DNA of 64,000 nucleotides from an uncultured Alphaproteobacteria bacterium (GCA_902610255.1 CACLUX010000001.1:124001-188000); one strand, 5' to 3'; positions 1 through 8,623 are shown, counted from the stretch's first letter. The notes: generated from the letters alone by a model not told the origin. Program-made: numbers and translations.

Positions 1-413
1 TTTGATTGTAGATCTTCAACTAACCTCTTTGATACATGCTGATAATTACCCGGATCAGAATAAGGTTTAGTTGGCACAACTTTAAGCTTTGCCCCCATAT
101 TCCTTAAAATACTTTGCTTCTCTTCTGATGCACCGTCAGGCATTACAATTATAGTTTTGTATCCTCTAGCATTGTTAATCATTGTTAAAGCAATACCTGT
201 GTTTCCAAAGGTACCCTCAACGACAGTGCCGCCTGGTTCAATTAAATTATTTTCTTCAGCATCAAGGATTATACCCAATGCAGTTCTATCTTTGATAGAA
301 CCAGCTGGATTCATAAATTCTGCTTTACCATAAATATTACAACCCGTAATTTCTGATGGGTATTTGAGTTTAATAAGTGGCGTATTGCCAATAAAATCAA
401 CTATGTCTCTCAT
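1..413 (-). CDS. cysK: Cysteine synthase (O-acetylserine sulfhydrylase family), partial at left edge
   Basis: The first 137 codons of a fold-type II PLP enzyme are present; the rest lies outside the window. The start (MRDIVDFIGNTPLIKL) is typical of the family. The PLP lysine is K41 in NPAGSIKDR and the phosphate-binding loop is TFGNTG at residues 68-73. The following stretch (NNARGYKTIIVMP) is as in alphaproteobacterial CysK. It makes cysteine from O-acetylserine and sulfide; a cystathionine beta-synthase role cannot be excluded without the C-terminus. Its start lies 1 nt after the stop of the upstream cystathionine gamma-enzyme gene, so the two form an operon for sulfur amino acids. Confidence 0.85.
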   Translation of the reverse strand, partial: MRDIVDFIGNTPLIKLKYPSEITGCNIYGKAEFMNPAGSIKDRTALGIILDAEENNLIEPGGTVVEGTFGNTGIALTMINNARGYKTIIVMPDGASEEKQSILRNMGAKLKVVPTKPYSDPGNYQHVSKRLVEDLQS

Positions 414-414
414 T

Positions 415-1554
415 TTAAATCTTTGATAGGGCTTGGTCTAAATCTGAGATCAAATCATCTACATGTTCAATACCCACAGATATTCTTAGTAATGTTTCTG
501 ATATGCCTAATTTTTCTCTAATTGATGGATCTATAGAAGCATGGGTCATGATGGCTGGATGCTCGATCAAACTTTCGACTCCTCCTAAGCTTTCCGCGAG
601 TGTAAATAAATTTAAATTTTTTAGAAAAGTTTTTACCCCATTAATATCTGAGTCAATTACAAAGGACATCATTCCACCAAAACCATACATTTGTTTTTCT
701 GCAATTTCCTTGTGCCTTTTATCAATACCTGGAAAAAAAACTTTTTCTATCTTAGGATGATTGGATAAATAATTAGACACAGCAATAGCATTTTCATTAT
801 GTTGCTTCATTCTTACAGAGAGTGTTTTAATGCTTCTTGTTAATAAATAACAATCAAAGGGAGAGGGGACAGCCCCAACTGCATTTTGAATAAAAGAAAT
901 TTTTTCAGCGTATTCCTTATTTTCTTTAATAACAATAGACCCGCCAACAATATCTGAGTGGCCTCCTAAATATTTTGTTGAAGAACTCACTACCATATCT
1001 GCACCTAATTCAAGTGGTCTCTGATTATATGGAGAGGCAAATGTGTTGTCACAAATCACAGGTAATTTAAACTCACTAGCAATATTAACAGTGTTTTTAA
1101 TATCAATAATTTTCATTAAAGGGTTTGAAGGTGTTTCAATCCATATAAATTTTGTGTTTTCTTTTATTTCATCATTCCAGTTTATATTTTTATCAAAGTC
1201 GATGTAAGTTACGTCAATGTTTGATTTAACTTTATCGAATAACCTACGAGTACCCCCATATACATCATCAGAACAAACTATATGGTAGTTTGTGCCAAAT
1301 AGGTCACAAACTGTATTTATTGCTGACATGCCAGATGCAAATGCAAAAGCTTTATCTCCAGACTCAATTTGTGCCAGTAATTTTTCTAATATATCTCTAG
1401 AAGGATTTTTGGTTCTAGCATATTCATACTCAAAATTTCCGGGTTCCATTTGTTTGAAGGTTGATGAAAGATGTATTGGTGGCATAACGGCTCCCGTTTC
1501 TTTATCTGGGCCATGCCCAGAATGAATTACTTTTGTGTTAAATTTTTTTTTCAC
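415..1554 (-). CDS. Cystathionine gamma-synthase/gamma-lyase (metB/mccB type)
   Basis: A 379-residue Cys/Met-metabolism PLP enzyme of full length. Visible marks are the substrate/PLP loop YEYARTKNPSRD (about 43-54), the FASGMSA loop (72-78), the aspartate in CDNTFASP (about 169) and the Schiff-base lysine K194 in SSTKYLGGHSD. The family interconverts cystathionine with cysteine or homocysteine; synthase and lyase cannot be told apart by eye. The tight coupling to a cysK-type gene 1 nt downstream would suit either transsulfuration direction. About 220 nt of non-coding DNA precede it and hold a TATAAT-like box and a GC-rich hairpin, the longest non-coding stretch near this operon. Confidence 0.9.
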   Translation of the reverse strand: MKKKFNTKVIHSGHGPDKETGAVMPPIHLSSTFKQMEPGNFEYEYARTKNPSRDILEKLLAQIESGDKAFAFASGMSAINTVCDLFGTNYHIVCSDDVYGGTRRLFDKVKSNIDVTYIDFDKNINWNDEIKENTKFIWIETPSNPLMKIIDIKNTVNIASEFKLPVICDNTFASPYNQRPLELGADMVVSSSTKYLGGHSDIVGGSIVIKENKEYAEKISFIQNAVGAVPSPFDCYLLTRSIKTLSVRMKQHNENAIAVSNYLSNHPKIEKVFFPGIDKRHKEIAEKQMYGFGGMMSFVIDSDINGVKTFLKNLNLFTLAESLGGVESLIEHPAIMTHASIDPSIREKLGISETLLRISVGIEHVDDLISDLDQALSKI

Positions 1555-1666
1555 AGCTCAATTTATAACTAATTAATTTTTAAATAACATCTATAACGAT
1601 ATTTTTCTTATTTGATAGGCTTTTTAAATTATAAGAAATCTGTTTCATATCAACCAAAATTCGAAT

Positions 1667-1672
1667 ATTATA
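1667..1672 (-). promoter_or_regulatory. Possible -10 box (TATAAT) upstream of the cystathionine gamma-enzyme
   Basis: A perfect TATAAT lies on the minus strand 112 nt before the start codon at 1554. No convincing -35 is seen at 17 nt because that place is occupied by the GC-rich hairpin at 1674-1730. If used, the transcript would carry a leader of about 105 nt. In such AT-rich DNA a lone hexamer is weak evidence. Confidence 0.3.
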
Positions 1673-1673
1673 C

Positions 1674-1730
1674 TTGTCCCCTAGCCGCTTGGGTTGAGAC
1701 ATTGTCGAGGAGGAAGGTGGCAAGGGGCAA
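1674..1730. other. GC-rich hairpin, possible small RNA or palindromic element
   Basis: This stands out as GC-rich within very AT-rich flanks. Bases 1674-1690 pair with 1715-1730 with few interruptions: TTG/CAA, CCCCT/AGGGG, GCC/GGC, then G-U and A-U pairs. The 24-nt loop holds a small inner GAC/GTC hairpin and a purine-rich GAGGAGGAAGG stretch (CCTTCCTCCTC on the other strand). G-U pairs form only in the plus-strand RNA, which mildly favours that strand. It does not match a riboswitch family I know. A similar loop sequence recurs in the hairpin at 4968-5013. Confidence 0.4.
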
Positions 1731-1777
1731 TAAATTTTATTATTTCGTTAATCTATTTTCTTAAAAAATTGATTAAT

Positions 1778-2320
1778 TTAAGTTTCCTTTGACACCATTT
1801 GATTAAGATTTTCAATTTTCATATCAACAGACAAATCATTTGGCATTAACTTTTTCATTTCTTGATAAACCTTAAGTGCTCCATCATAATTTTTGTAGCT
1901 TATAAGAATCCTACTCAAACCATCTAATGCACCAAAATGTCTTGGTTCAAGATACAATGTAGCTTCAATATCTCTCATAGAGTTTTCATAGTCTCCCATC
2001 ATAAAATAAAAAGTTGCCCTTTTGTTGTATGCCTCCGCGTAATTTGGCTCTAACTCAATAGCAAGAGTCAAAGCTGATATCGCAGATTGGTAGTTTTTAG
2101 ATTCAAAAAAATCTGAAATATTATCCATTACTATTTTTACATCTGGATTTTCAATTTTCATCCATTCTCCCCATATTTTTGATATAATTAGACTTTGTTC
2201 TTTTGAGTCCTTTACCTTGGAGAGCTGACTGAATAATTCATCAAGTTTTGGGCTATTTTGATCTGCGTAACTATAAGATATGTTCAAAAATAATGCGAAT
2301 ATAATTAAAATGATTTTCAT
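1778..2320 (-). CDS. Exported tetratricopeptide-repeat protein
   Basis: 180 residues. The N-terminus (MKIILIIFALFLNISYSYA) is a signal peptide with a likely cut after AYA-like residues near position 20, so the protein is periplasmic. Residues about 75-165 form two to three TPR units, seen in repeated alternations such as ALTLAIELEPNYAEAYNKRA. TPRs mediate protein contacts; the partner is unknown. It diverges from the DUF4864 gene with a 30-nt gap, so both promoters must sit in or next to that gap. It is typical of small TPR proteins of alphaproteobacteria; no enzymatic domain is visible. Confidence 0.75.
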   Translation of the reverse strand: MKIILIIFALFLNISYSYADQNSPKLDELFSQLSKVKDSKEQSLIISKIWGEWMKIENPDVKIVMDNISDFFESKNYQSAISALTLAIELEPNYAEAYNKRATFYFMMGDYENSMRDIEATLYLEPRHFGALDGLSRILISYKNYDGALKVYQEMKKLMPNDLSVDMKIENLNQMVSKET

Positions 2321-2350
2321 CTATATTGTTTAGTTACGCATATAAATATT

Positions 2351-2776
2351 ATGCAGTTTAAAAAATTAATTTACACCAGTTTATGCCTTTTACTTTTTAA
2401 CACTATATCGATTGCAGAAACTATTGATAAAATTGAGTTTAGTGAAACACAAGCAGTGATTGAAAGTCAATTAAAGGCCTTCATTAACAAAGATGCTGAA
2501 GGGGCATTCTTCCATGCCTCACCTTACATCAAAATGAGGTTCAGTAATCCTCAAAATTTTATGAGTATGGTGAAAAACTATTATGAGCCTGTTTATAACC
2601 CTAAAAATTACTATTTTATGGAATCAAAATTTTTTGAAGGAGCAGTATATCATCAACTACAAATCGTCTCGCAAGATAATGTTTCTTATTTAGCAATGTA
2701 CTCACTCATTAAAGACAAGGGGGAGTGGAAAATTTCAGGATGCTCCATTTACCCAATGGAAAAGCAATCAATTTAG
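2351..2776 (+). CDS. DUF4864-like exported protein
   Basis: 141 residues with a signal peptide (about residues 1-22). The mature part resembles the DUF4864 family of alphaproteobacteria: a helix ending in IESQLKAFINKDAEGAF, then SPYIKMRFSNPQNFMSMV and a C-terminal strand pair ending GEWKISGCSIYP. This is an NTF2-like arrangement seen in small periplasmic proteins. Function is unknown. Its last 9 bases overlap the end of the convergent DMT transporter gene. Confidence 0.65.
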   Translation: MQFKKLIYTSLCLLLFNTISIAETIDKIEFSETQAVIESQLKAFINKDAEGAFFHASPYIKMRFSNPQNFMSMVKNYYEPVYNPKNYYFMESKFFEGAVYHQLQIVSQDNVSYLAMYSLIKDKGEWKISGCSIYPMEKQSI

Positions 2777-3640
2777 CTTTTTTAATTTAGAATAAACAAG
2801 ATATCCAGAAATTATTATTAATATAGCACCGCATAATTCTATAATTGAGGGGTAGTGATTGAAAACAACAATACTAATTACTATTCCAAAAATGATCTGT
2901 GAATAATGTGTGATGCTAAAAAATGAAGCTTCTATTCTCCTAAGAGAATAAATTAAGATCATCATGGCCACACCATCAATAAGCCCCGCGCCTACCATTA
3001 TTAAAAAATCGTACAAAGCGATATCTTTGTAATGGTTAAATGAAAATACTGTGAAAATTATGCCAGTAATTCCCATACTATAAAAAGTCAAAGCCATCGT
3101 TCTTTCAGATTTCCCATAAACTCGCACTGTAAAATCTAGACACGCCAATGAAATTACTCCTAATATAAGAAATATTACTCCCAAAGCATTAAAACCTGCG
3201 TTTAAACTAAAACCTGAGACCATAAAAACAGCAATCATAGCTAGTATTAAAGAAATTATTTTGGATAGGTAAATCGACTCCTTTAAAATTACTATTCCCA
3301 TAATTGAGAGTAACACAGGAGCTGACAAAATTATTGGATAAGCAATAGATAAAGGTAATAAAATGATACCTTTTACAACAAAATAATAGGTCAAAGTCAT
3401 TAAAATACCTCTTATAAAATGAAGTTTATAATTGCTTGTTTTTATTTCTTCTAAGCTCTTTCTGTACAGTAAATAAAGGAGCACTGGGATTATTGCGGAG
3501 AAACTCGCTATGGAAAATATAACTGTGTCTTTATATAAATCTCCAATTAACTTTATAATAGTGTCTGCAATTGAAAATAAGAAAAAGGCAACAGTGCCTA
3601 GTATGTAAATTACGTGTTTTTTACTCTCTAATTGAGACAT
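2768..3640 (-). CDS. EamA/DMT-family transporter
   Basis: 290 residues with about ten hydrophobic segments in two homologous halves, the layout of EamA (drug/metabolite transporter) permeases of the inner membrane. Each half opens with a segment rich in small residues and ends before a short charged loop. The substrate cannot be read from the sequence; the family includes exporters of amino acids and metabolites. The start overlaps the end of the upstream MFS gene by 20 nt, so the two transporters are probably co-transcribed. The C-terminus ends in a short lysine-rich cytoplasmic tail. Confidence 0.85.
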   Translation of the reverse strand: MSQLESKKHVIYILGTVAFFLFSIADTIIKLIGDLYKDTVIFSIASFSAIIPVLLYLLYRKSLEEIKTSNYKLHFIRGILMTLTYYFVVKGIILLPLSIAYPIILSAPVLLSIMGIVILKESIYLSKIISLILAMIAVFMVSGFSLNAGFNALGVIFLILGVISLACLDFTVRVYGKSERTMALTFYSMGITGIIFTVFSFNHYKDIALYDFLIMVGAGLIDGVAMMILIYSLRRIEASFFSITHYSQIIFGIVISIVVFNHYPSIIELCGAILIIISGYLVYSKLKKLN

Positions 3641-4892
3641 TGAATTTACTTCTATATCTCATTACTAAGATTAATACGAACAATTTAATGGTAAGCGGAA
3701 TAAAAAAATAAAATATCATAATATTTGGAATATTTGGGTGAATTGCAAAGTTTATTGATTGTAAGTAACCATATCCCGTTAGAGCTATACCAGCAGCAAT
3801 TCCTATAGCAGCTTTTCTTATAATTGAGAAAAATGAGGTAAAAAACTGTGATAAACGATTTTCATTATTTACATCTAATATATCAGCTAACTCAATCTGG
3901 GGTATTATAAGATCAATTCCAATTCCAATTCCTGTAATAAGTATGACAAATATATATATTTGCCAATAGTCACTGCTAGTGAAAATAACAAATAAAAAAC
4001 CAAAAATAGTTATACTGGTTCCAATCTGTAATAAAAACATATTTGAAAATTTTTTTCCAAAAAAATACCAAAATGGCGTGGAAATTAATGTAATAAGAAA
4101 ATACAAAATTAATAAATGGCCTGCATACTCACTAAGACCCAAATATTCAGATACAAATATAATAAATAAATTGGCAGTAAAATTATTAGCAAGTAAATTA
4201 AAAAATGTAATGTAACAAAAAGGTAAAATTTTTTTATTTTTTTTAATGAAAGTTTTTAATTTTATCCAAGAAATTTCATTTGGCTTGTAATTCAGTTCAT
4301 CATCATAGAAAAAATAAAAAATTAATCCCCCTATAATTGCAAGAGAAATAAAAATAAAACCACTTGTTTTTATAACGTCTGGGTTTAATAGCTCAATATT
4401 ATTTAAATTTGAAATAGTCGTTGGAATAATAAGAGCTGCAAGAACTCCTAAAATTGCAAAAACTTCTTTGACTGCTGCCAAACGAAATCTTTTTTTTAAA
4501 ATTTTTTTTTGATCAATAACTATAGAGTCGTAAGGAATGATTGCGATTGAGTAACTTATCAATGCTAAGTTATAAAAGAAAATAAAATAATAAATATTAG
4601 AAGATTGGAAAACGTAAAGGCCAAATAAGGAAAAAATAAATATTATTATTCCTAAAAGAATTTGATTTTTTCTTGATCGACCTGAAATAATTCTTTTTTC
4701 TGTTAAATAACCAATTAAAAAGTCTGAGAAGATATCAAAAAATCTAGATATTAGTATTACTAGTCCGATAACACTTAAAGAGATACCAATTGATAAATTG
4801 TAAAAAGTAGGCAAAAAAACAAATAATAATAAAAAACTCCCAGCAAGGTAAAATGACTGAAAACTATAGGATAAAATCGATTTTAAGTTCAT
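3621..4892 (-). CDS. MFS transporter, MelB/GPH-like
   Basis: 423 residues with about twelve membrane segments. The sequence after the second helix (SRFFDIFSDFLIGYLTE) matches the glycoside-pentoside-hexuronide:cation symporter pattern, where an aspartate pair near D-x-x-x-D binds the coupling ion. A likely role is Na+- or H+-coupled uptake of a sugar or a related solute, but the substrate is not identifiable. The gene overlaps the EamA gene downstream by 20 nt. Upstream is a 90-nt gap shared with the end of the ogt gene and with the second GC-rich hairpin. Confidence 0.75.
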   Translation of the reverse strand: MNLKSILSYSFQSFYLAGSFLLLFVFLPTFYNLSIGISLSVIGLVILISRFFDIFSDFLIGYLTEKRIISGRSRKNQILLGIIIFIFSLFGLYVFQSSNIYYFIFFYNLALISYSIAIIPYDSIVIDQKKILKKRFRLAAVKEVFAILGVLAALIIPTTISNLNNIELLNPDVIKTSGFIFISLAIIGGLIFYFFYDDELNYKPNEISWIKLKTFIKKNKKILPFCYITFFNLLANNFTANLFIIFVSEYLGLSEYAGHLLILYFLITLISTPFWYFFGKKFSNMFLLQIGTSITIFGFLFVIFTSSDYWQIYIFVILITGIGIGIDLIIPQIELADILDVNNENRLSQFFTSFFSIIRKAAIGIAAGIALTGYGYLQSINFAIHPNIPNIMIFYFFIPLTIKLFVLILVMRYRSKFNVSIRE

Positions 4893-4967
4893 TTTTGGAT
4901 ATTTAATACTTGAACAACTTTGACTATATCAAAATATTTATTAGTGTTCAGTTAGCATTCATGCGGG

Positions 4968-5013
4968 GGCTGATTCGGTATCTCACTTTCCTCCTCTATA
5001 TGTCGAGTCAGCC
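4968..5013. other. GC-rich hairpin overlapping the 3' end of ogt
   Basis: Bases 4968-4976 (GGCTGATTC) pair over 9 bp, with one T-G wobble, with 5005-5013 (GAGTCAGCC), leaving a 28-nt loop. The loop core CACTTTCCTCCTCTATATG at 4984-5002 resembles the reverse complement of the loop of the hairpin at 1674-1730 (about 18 of 22 positions with one gap). The right arm and the loop encode the last ten residues of the methyltransferase gene. It may be a copy of a small palindromic element; two copies only, so this is tentative. Confidence 0.4.
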
Positions 5014-5498
5014 GTTCCTCTAGCCTCTATATCTAGTATTTTTCTCTTAAATTTTTTGCCCCACATATATCCTCCGAGATCTCCATTTTTTCTTACTACT
5101 CTGTGACAAGGTACCAATAGTCCAACAGGGTTTTTACCAACTGCTGAAGCTATAGCTCTTACTGCATCTGGTCTCTTTATTCTTTTACCAAGCTCACTAT
5201 AGGAAATTGTGTGACCATAAGGAATTTTAGTAATTTCTGTCCAAACTTTTTTTTGTAATGTAGTTCCATCAAGGAATTTTATTTTTATATTTTTTTGTTT
5301 AGAAATTTTACCTTTCAATAGATTGTTTATTAATATTTTTACTTTTTTTAATTTTAAACCTTTAGTTGGTTTATATAAATTAAGTATGTTTTTAATTCTT
5401 TTATCATTATCTTTCAAAAGAAAGTGAACTCCCTCTGAACTATCTAAGACAAAAAGTTTAATTATTGGTGTTTCGATAAAACCAAAACAATAATTCAT
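4983..5498 (-). CDS. ogt: Methylated-DNA--protein-cysteine S-methyltransferase
   Basis: 171 residues. The suicide cysteine is C131 in the VPCHRVV motif, preceded by the DNA-recognition helix region GHTISYSELGKRIKRPDAVRAIA and followed by LGGYMWG. It removes alkyl groups from O6 of guanine by moving them to its own cysteine. The N-terminal half is a poorly conserved RNase-H-like domain, as is normal. The tail after ILDIE (ARGTADSTYRGGK) goes beyond the usual family end and is encoded by the GC-rich hairpin described above, which suggests it was added by that element. The start ATG overlaps the dnaJ stop (TAATG), so translation is probably coupled to dnaJ. Confidence 0.9.
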   Translation of the reverse strand: MNYCFGFIETPIIKLFVLDSSEGVHFLLKDNDKRIKNILNLYKPTKGLKLKKVKILINNLLKGKISKQKNIKIKFLDGTTLQKKVWTEITKIPYGHTISYSELGKRIKRPDAVRAIASAVGKNPVGLLVPCHRVVRKNGDLGGYMWGKKFKRKILDIEARGTADSTYRGGK

Positions 5499-6577
5499 TA
5501 ATTAAACATTTTTTTTACTTTATCAAAAAACCCTTCCGTCATTTTAGAATTTTTCTTAGTAAGGGTTTCATTAAATTGATTTAAAAGTTTCTCTTGATCT
5601 GAAGATAAGTTTACTGGTGTTTCAGCATGTACTTTAACAATCATATCACCTCTTGTGTTTGTTCTCAGAATACTCATTCCTTTGCCTTTAATTCTAAGTT
5701 TATGACCTGACTGCATTCCTTTTGGTATGGAAACATTAACCATTTTTTTTTCTATAGTAGGAACTTCTATATTTCCACCCAGAGTTGCTGTAGTAAAAGG
5801 TATAGCAACATCACAAATAATGTTATCTCGTTCTCTCTGGAAAAGTTTGTGGTTATTAATATTTATAAAAACGTAAAGGTCTCCATAGGAGCCACCTCTT
5901 TCTCCAGCCTCTCCTTCTCCGCTCATTCTAATTCTGTTACCTGTTTCAACCCCAGCAGGTATTTTGATTTGAATTTTTTTATTTTGTTTAATTCGTCCAG
6001 TATTACTGCATTTTGAGCATCGACCCTTCATTTCTTGCCCAGTTCCACCACATCTACCACAGGTCCTCTCCATTGAAAAAAACCCGCTTTGCGTCCTAAC
6101 TTTTCCGTAACCTTGGCAAGTAGAACAACTTTTATAACTATGCTGTTCAGGGCAATTTATCATTTTGGGTATCGTTGCATCTATTGATTTTCCTGTAAAA
6201 GCCTCTTCTAAATCGATTGTCACATCGTAACGTAAATCATCGCCTCTACTTTCGCGTTGACCACCCTCACCAAACGCACCAAAAATATCTTCAAATATAT
6301 CTGAAAAACCGCCAAAGCCCTGTTGCCCAAATCCACTAGCTCCACCACCGCCTTGTTCAAAAGCAGCATGACCAAATTGATCATAGGTTTGTCTTTTTTT
6401 TGGATCTTTTAAAATTTCATATGCTTGGCTCACATCTTTAAATTTTTGTTCAGCAGCAGAGTCACCCTGATTTCGATCAGGATGATATTTCATTGCTAAT
6501 TTTCGGTAAGCACTTTTTATTTCGGAGTCACTAGCTTCACGGGATATACCAAGAGTGTCATAAAAATCCTCAGCCAT
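5498..6577 (-). CDS. dnaJ: Chaperone DnaJ
   Basis: 359 residues. J domain at 1-70 with HPD at 32-34, glycine/phenylalanine-rich linker (about 74-105), zinc region, then the client-binding C-terminal domains. It delivers substrates to DnaK and stimulates its ATPase. Odd: the zinc region has only three intact CxxCxGxG-type motifs (CSTCQGYG 151-158, CGRCGGTG 173-180, CSKCSNTG 187-194, the last with N for G). The first motif is reduced to a lone cysteine at 142 with about eight residues missing, so zinc site I (motifs I and IV) is probably not formed. It lies 23 nt after dnaK in one operon. Confidence 0.97.
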   Translation of the reverse strand: MAEDFYDTLGISREASDSEIKSAYRKLAMKYHPDRNQGDSAAEQKFKDVSQAYEILKDPKKRQTYDQFGHAAFEQGGGGASGFGQQGFGGFSDIFEDIFGAFGEGGQRESRGDDLRYDVTIDLEEAFTGKSIDATIPKMINCPEQHSYKSCSTCQGYGKVRTQSGFFSMERTCGRCGGTGQEMKGRCSKCSNTGRIKQNKKIQIKIPAGVETGNRIRMSGEGEAGERGGSYGDLYVFININNHKLFQRERDNIICDVAIPFTTATLGGNIEVPTIEKKMVNVSIPKGMQSGHKLRIKGKGMSILRTNTRGDMIVKVHAETPVNLSSDQEKLLNQFNETLTKKNSKMTEGFFDKVKKMFN

Positions 6578-6600
6578 AATATTTTAAACCAAGCTAAGAG

Positions 6601-8532
6601 TTACTGTCCGCTTGCTTTTTTATCGTCGTCTACTTCTTCGTAATCTGCATCTATAACATCATCATCGCTTTTATTTTCACTAGTGTTTTCTTCTTGCTTA
6701 GGTTGTTCTCCACCAGGCGCCTCAGATGATTGTTGATCTTTGTACATTGCTTCACCCATTTTCATAGATGATTGAGTTAGATCTTGTGTTTTTTGTTTTA
6801 TGGTCTCAATTTCATTTTTTTCGAGTGCCTCTTTTAAATCTTTTAAGTCTGCTTCTATTTTAGATTTATCTTCGGGGCTAATTTTATCGCCATGCTCTTT
6901 TATATTTTTTTCCACTTGGAAGATAAGACTATCGGCTTGGTTTTTTACATCAACCTCTTCTCTTTTCTTCTTATCTGTTTCAGCATTGGCTTCAGCGTCT
7001 TTAACCATTTTATCAATCTCTTCATCTGATAGACCACCAGATGCTTGGATTTTAATTTGTTGCTCTTTTCCTGTAGATTTATCTTTTGCAGATACATTGA
7101 CAATACCGTTAGCATCAATGTCAAAAGTCACCTCAATTTGTGGTGTTCCTCTTGGAGCAGGAGGTATGCCAACTAAATCGAATTGGCCTAAAAGCTTATT
7201 ATCAGCGGCCATTTCTCTTTCGCCCTGAAAGACTCTGATAGTAACGGCATTTTGATTATCCTCTGCTGTTGAAAATACTTGGCTTTTTTTTGTAGGAACA
7301 GTCGTATTTCTTTCAATTAACTTAGTAAAAACTCCACCTAGTGTTTCTATACCCAAAGAAAGTGGGGTCACATCTAAAAGTAAGACATCTTTTACATCAC
7401 CTTGCAATACACCTGCCTGAATAGCTGCTCCCATAGCCACAACTTCATCAGGGTTAACGCCTTTACTAGGGTCTTTCCCAAAAAAGTTTTTAACAATTTC
7501 TGTTACTTTTGGCATTCTTGTCATTCCACCCACTAAAATGACATCGTTTATGTCGCTTGCTGAAAGACCGGCGTCACTTAGAGCTTTTTTACATGGTTCA
7601 ATTGTATTTTGAAGCAAGTCGTCAACCAACTCTTCAAGCTTAGCTCTGGTAAGTTTTACATTTAAGTGTTTAGGCCCAGATTGATCAGCTGTAATAAAAG
7701 GTAAATTTACATCTGTTTGAGTTGAACTTGACAATTCTATTTTTGCTTTTTCAGCAGCCTCTTTTAAACGTTGTAAAGCTAATTTATCATTTTTTAAATC
7801 TATACCTTGCTCTTTTTTAAATTCACTTGCTAAAAAATCAATAATCCTTAAATCAAAGTCTTCTCCGCCCAAGTGTGTATCACCATTTGTAGACTTAACT
7901 TCGAATACACCATCTCCAACTTCTAAAATTGATACATCAAATGTACCACCGCCTAAATCGTAGACAACTACAGTACCTGATTGTTTTTTATCTAGTCCAT
8001 ATGCTAATGAAGCAGCGGTTGGTTCATTAATAATTCTTAAAACTTCTAATCCAGCAATTTTACCAGCATCTTTAGTTGCTTGCCTTTGTGCGTCATTGAA
8101 ATAAGCAGGAACGGTTATCACTGCTTGTGTAATAGTTTCTCCTGTATAAGACTCAGCTGTCTCTTTCATTTTTTGAAGAATAAAAGCAGAGATTTGACTA
8201 GGGCTATATTTTTCACCCTGAGCTTCAACCCATGCATCACCGTTATTACCTTTAATAATTTTAAATGGAGATAAGCCTACATCCTTTTGGACAGTGTCGT
8301 CTTCAAAGCTTCTACCAATAAATCTTTTTACAGCATAAAGTGTATTTTCAGGATTGGTGACGGCTTGTCTTTTTGCAGATTGACCAATTAATTTTTCGCT
8401 TTCAGAAAAAGCTACAACAGAAGGTGTTGTTCTAGCACCTTCAGAATTCTCTATTACCTTTGGATTCTTTCCATCCATTATTGCCACACAAGAGTTCGTG
8501 GTACCTAAATCAATTCCAATTACTTTAGCCAT
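6601..8532 (-). CDS. dnaK: Molecular chaperone DnaK (Hsp70)
   Basis: 643 residues, full length. The nucleotide-binding domain starts with the phosphate loop [14 protein letters not shown] and has the second phosphate motif [12 protein letters not shown]. The conserved linker and start of the peptide-binding domain read [19 protein letters not shown]. The lid ends in an acidic tail ([15 protein letters not shown]) typical of proteobacterial DnaK. It binds unfolded cytosolic proteins in an ATP cycle with DnaJ and GrpE, whose genes flank it. A sigma32-like promoter lies just upstream, and AGGA precedes the start codon by about 10 nt. Confidence 0.99.
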   Translation of the reverse strand: MAKVIGIDLGTTNSCVAIMDGKNPKVIENSEGARTTPSVVAFSESEKLIGQSAKRQAVTNPENTLYAVKRFIGRSFEDDTVQKDVGLSPFKIIKGNNGDAWVEAQGEKYSPSQISAFILQKMKETAESYTGETITQAVITVPAYFNDAQRQATKDAGKIAGLEVLRIINEPTAASLAYGLDKKQSGTVVVYDLGGGTFDVSILEVGDGVFEVKSTNGDTHLGGEDFDLRIIDFLASEFKKEQGIDLKNDKLALQRLKEAAEKAKIELSSSTQTDVNLPFITADQSGPKHLNVKLTRAKLEELVDDLLQNTIEPCKKALSDAGLSASDINDVILVGGMTRMPKVTEIVKNFFGKDPSKGVNPDEVVAMGAAIQAGVLQGDVKDVLLLDVTPLSLGIETLGGVFTKLIERNTTVPTKKSQVFSTAEDNQNAVTIRVFQGEREMAADNKLLGQFDLVGIPPAPRGTPQIEVTFDIDANGIVNVSAKDKSTGKEQQIKIQASGGLSDEEIDKMVKDAEANAETDKKKREEVDVKNQADSLIFQVEKNIKEHGDKISPEDKSKIEADLKDLKEALEKNEIETIKQKTQDLTQSSMKMGEAMYKDQQSSEAPGGEQPKQEENTSENKSDDDVIDADYEEVDDDKKASGQ

Positions 8533-8571
8533 TTTGTTTTTCCTACTTTAAAAATTAAATAATCTTATATT

Positions 8572-8600
8572 TATATGGGTTGATACTTACTTAATTCAAG
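8572..8600 (-). promoter_or_regulatory. Heat-shock (sigma32-type) promoter of dnaK-dnaJ
   Basis: On the minus strand CTTGAA (8595-8600) is followed after about 14 nt by ACCCATATA (8572-8580). This fits the RpoH consensus (CTTGAA, 13-17 nt, CCCCATNTA) with one mismatch in the -10 box. Transcription would start near 8565, giving a leader of about 33 nt before the dnaK start at 8532. It explains how dnaK-dnaJ can be induced apart from hrcA-grpE. The match is by eye. Confidence 0.65.
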
Positions 8601-8623
8601 AGCATTAAAACTATTGAATTTTC

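Noticed and set aside
1698-1720. Similarity of GAGGAGGAAGGTGG to a conserved 16S rRNA segment
   Set aside because: Only about ten bases agree and no other rRNA sequence surrounds it.
4964-4985. GGGGGCTGATTC resembles the 5' end of tmRNA
   Set aside because: The conserved GGATTCGACG that should follow is missing, no acceptor piece with CCA is seen nearby, and the bases are better explained by the hairpin with 5005-5013.
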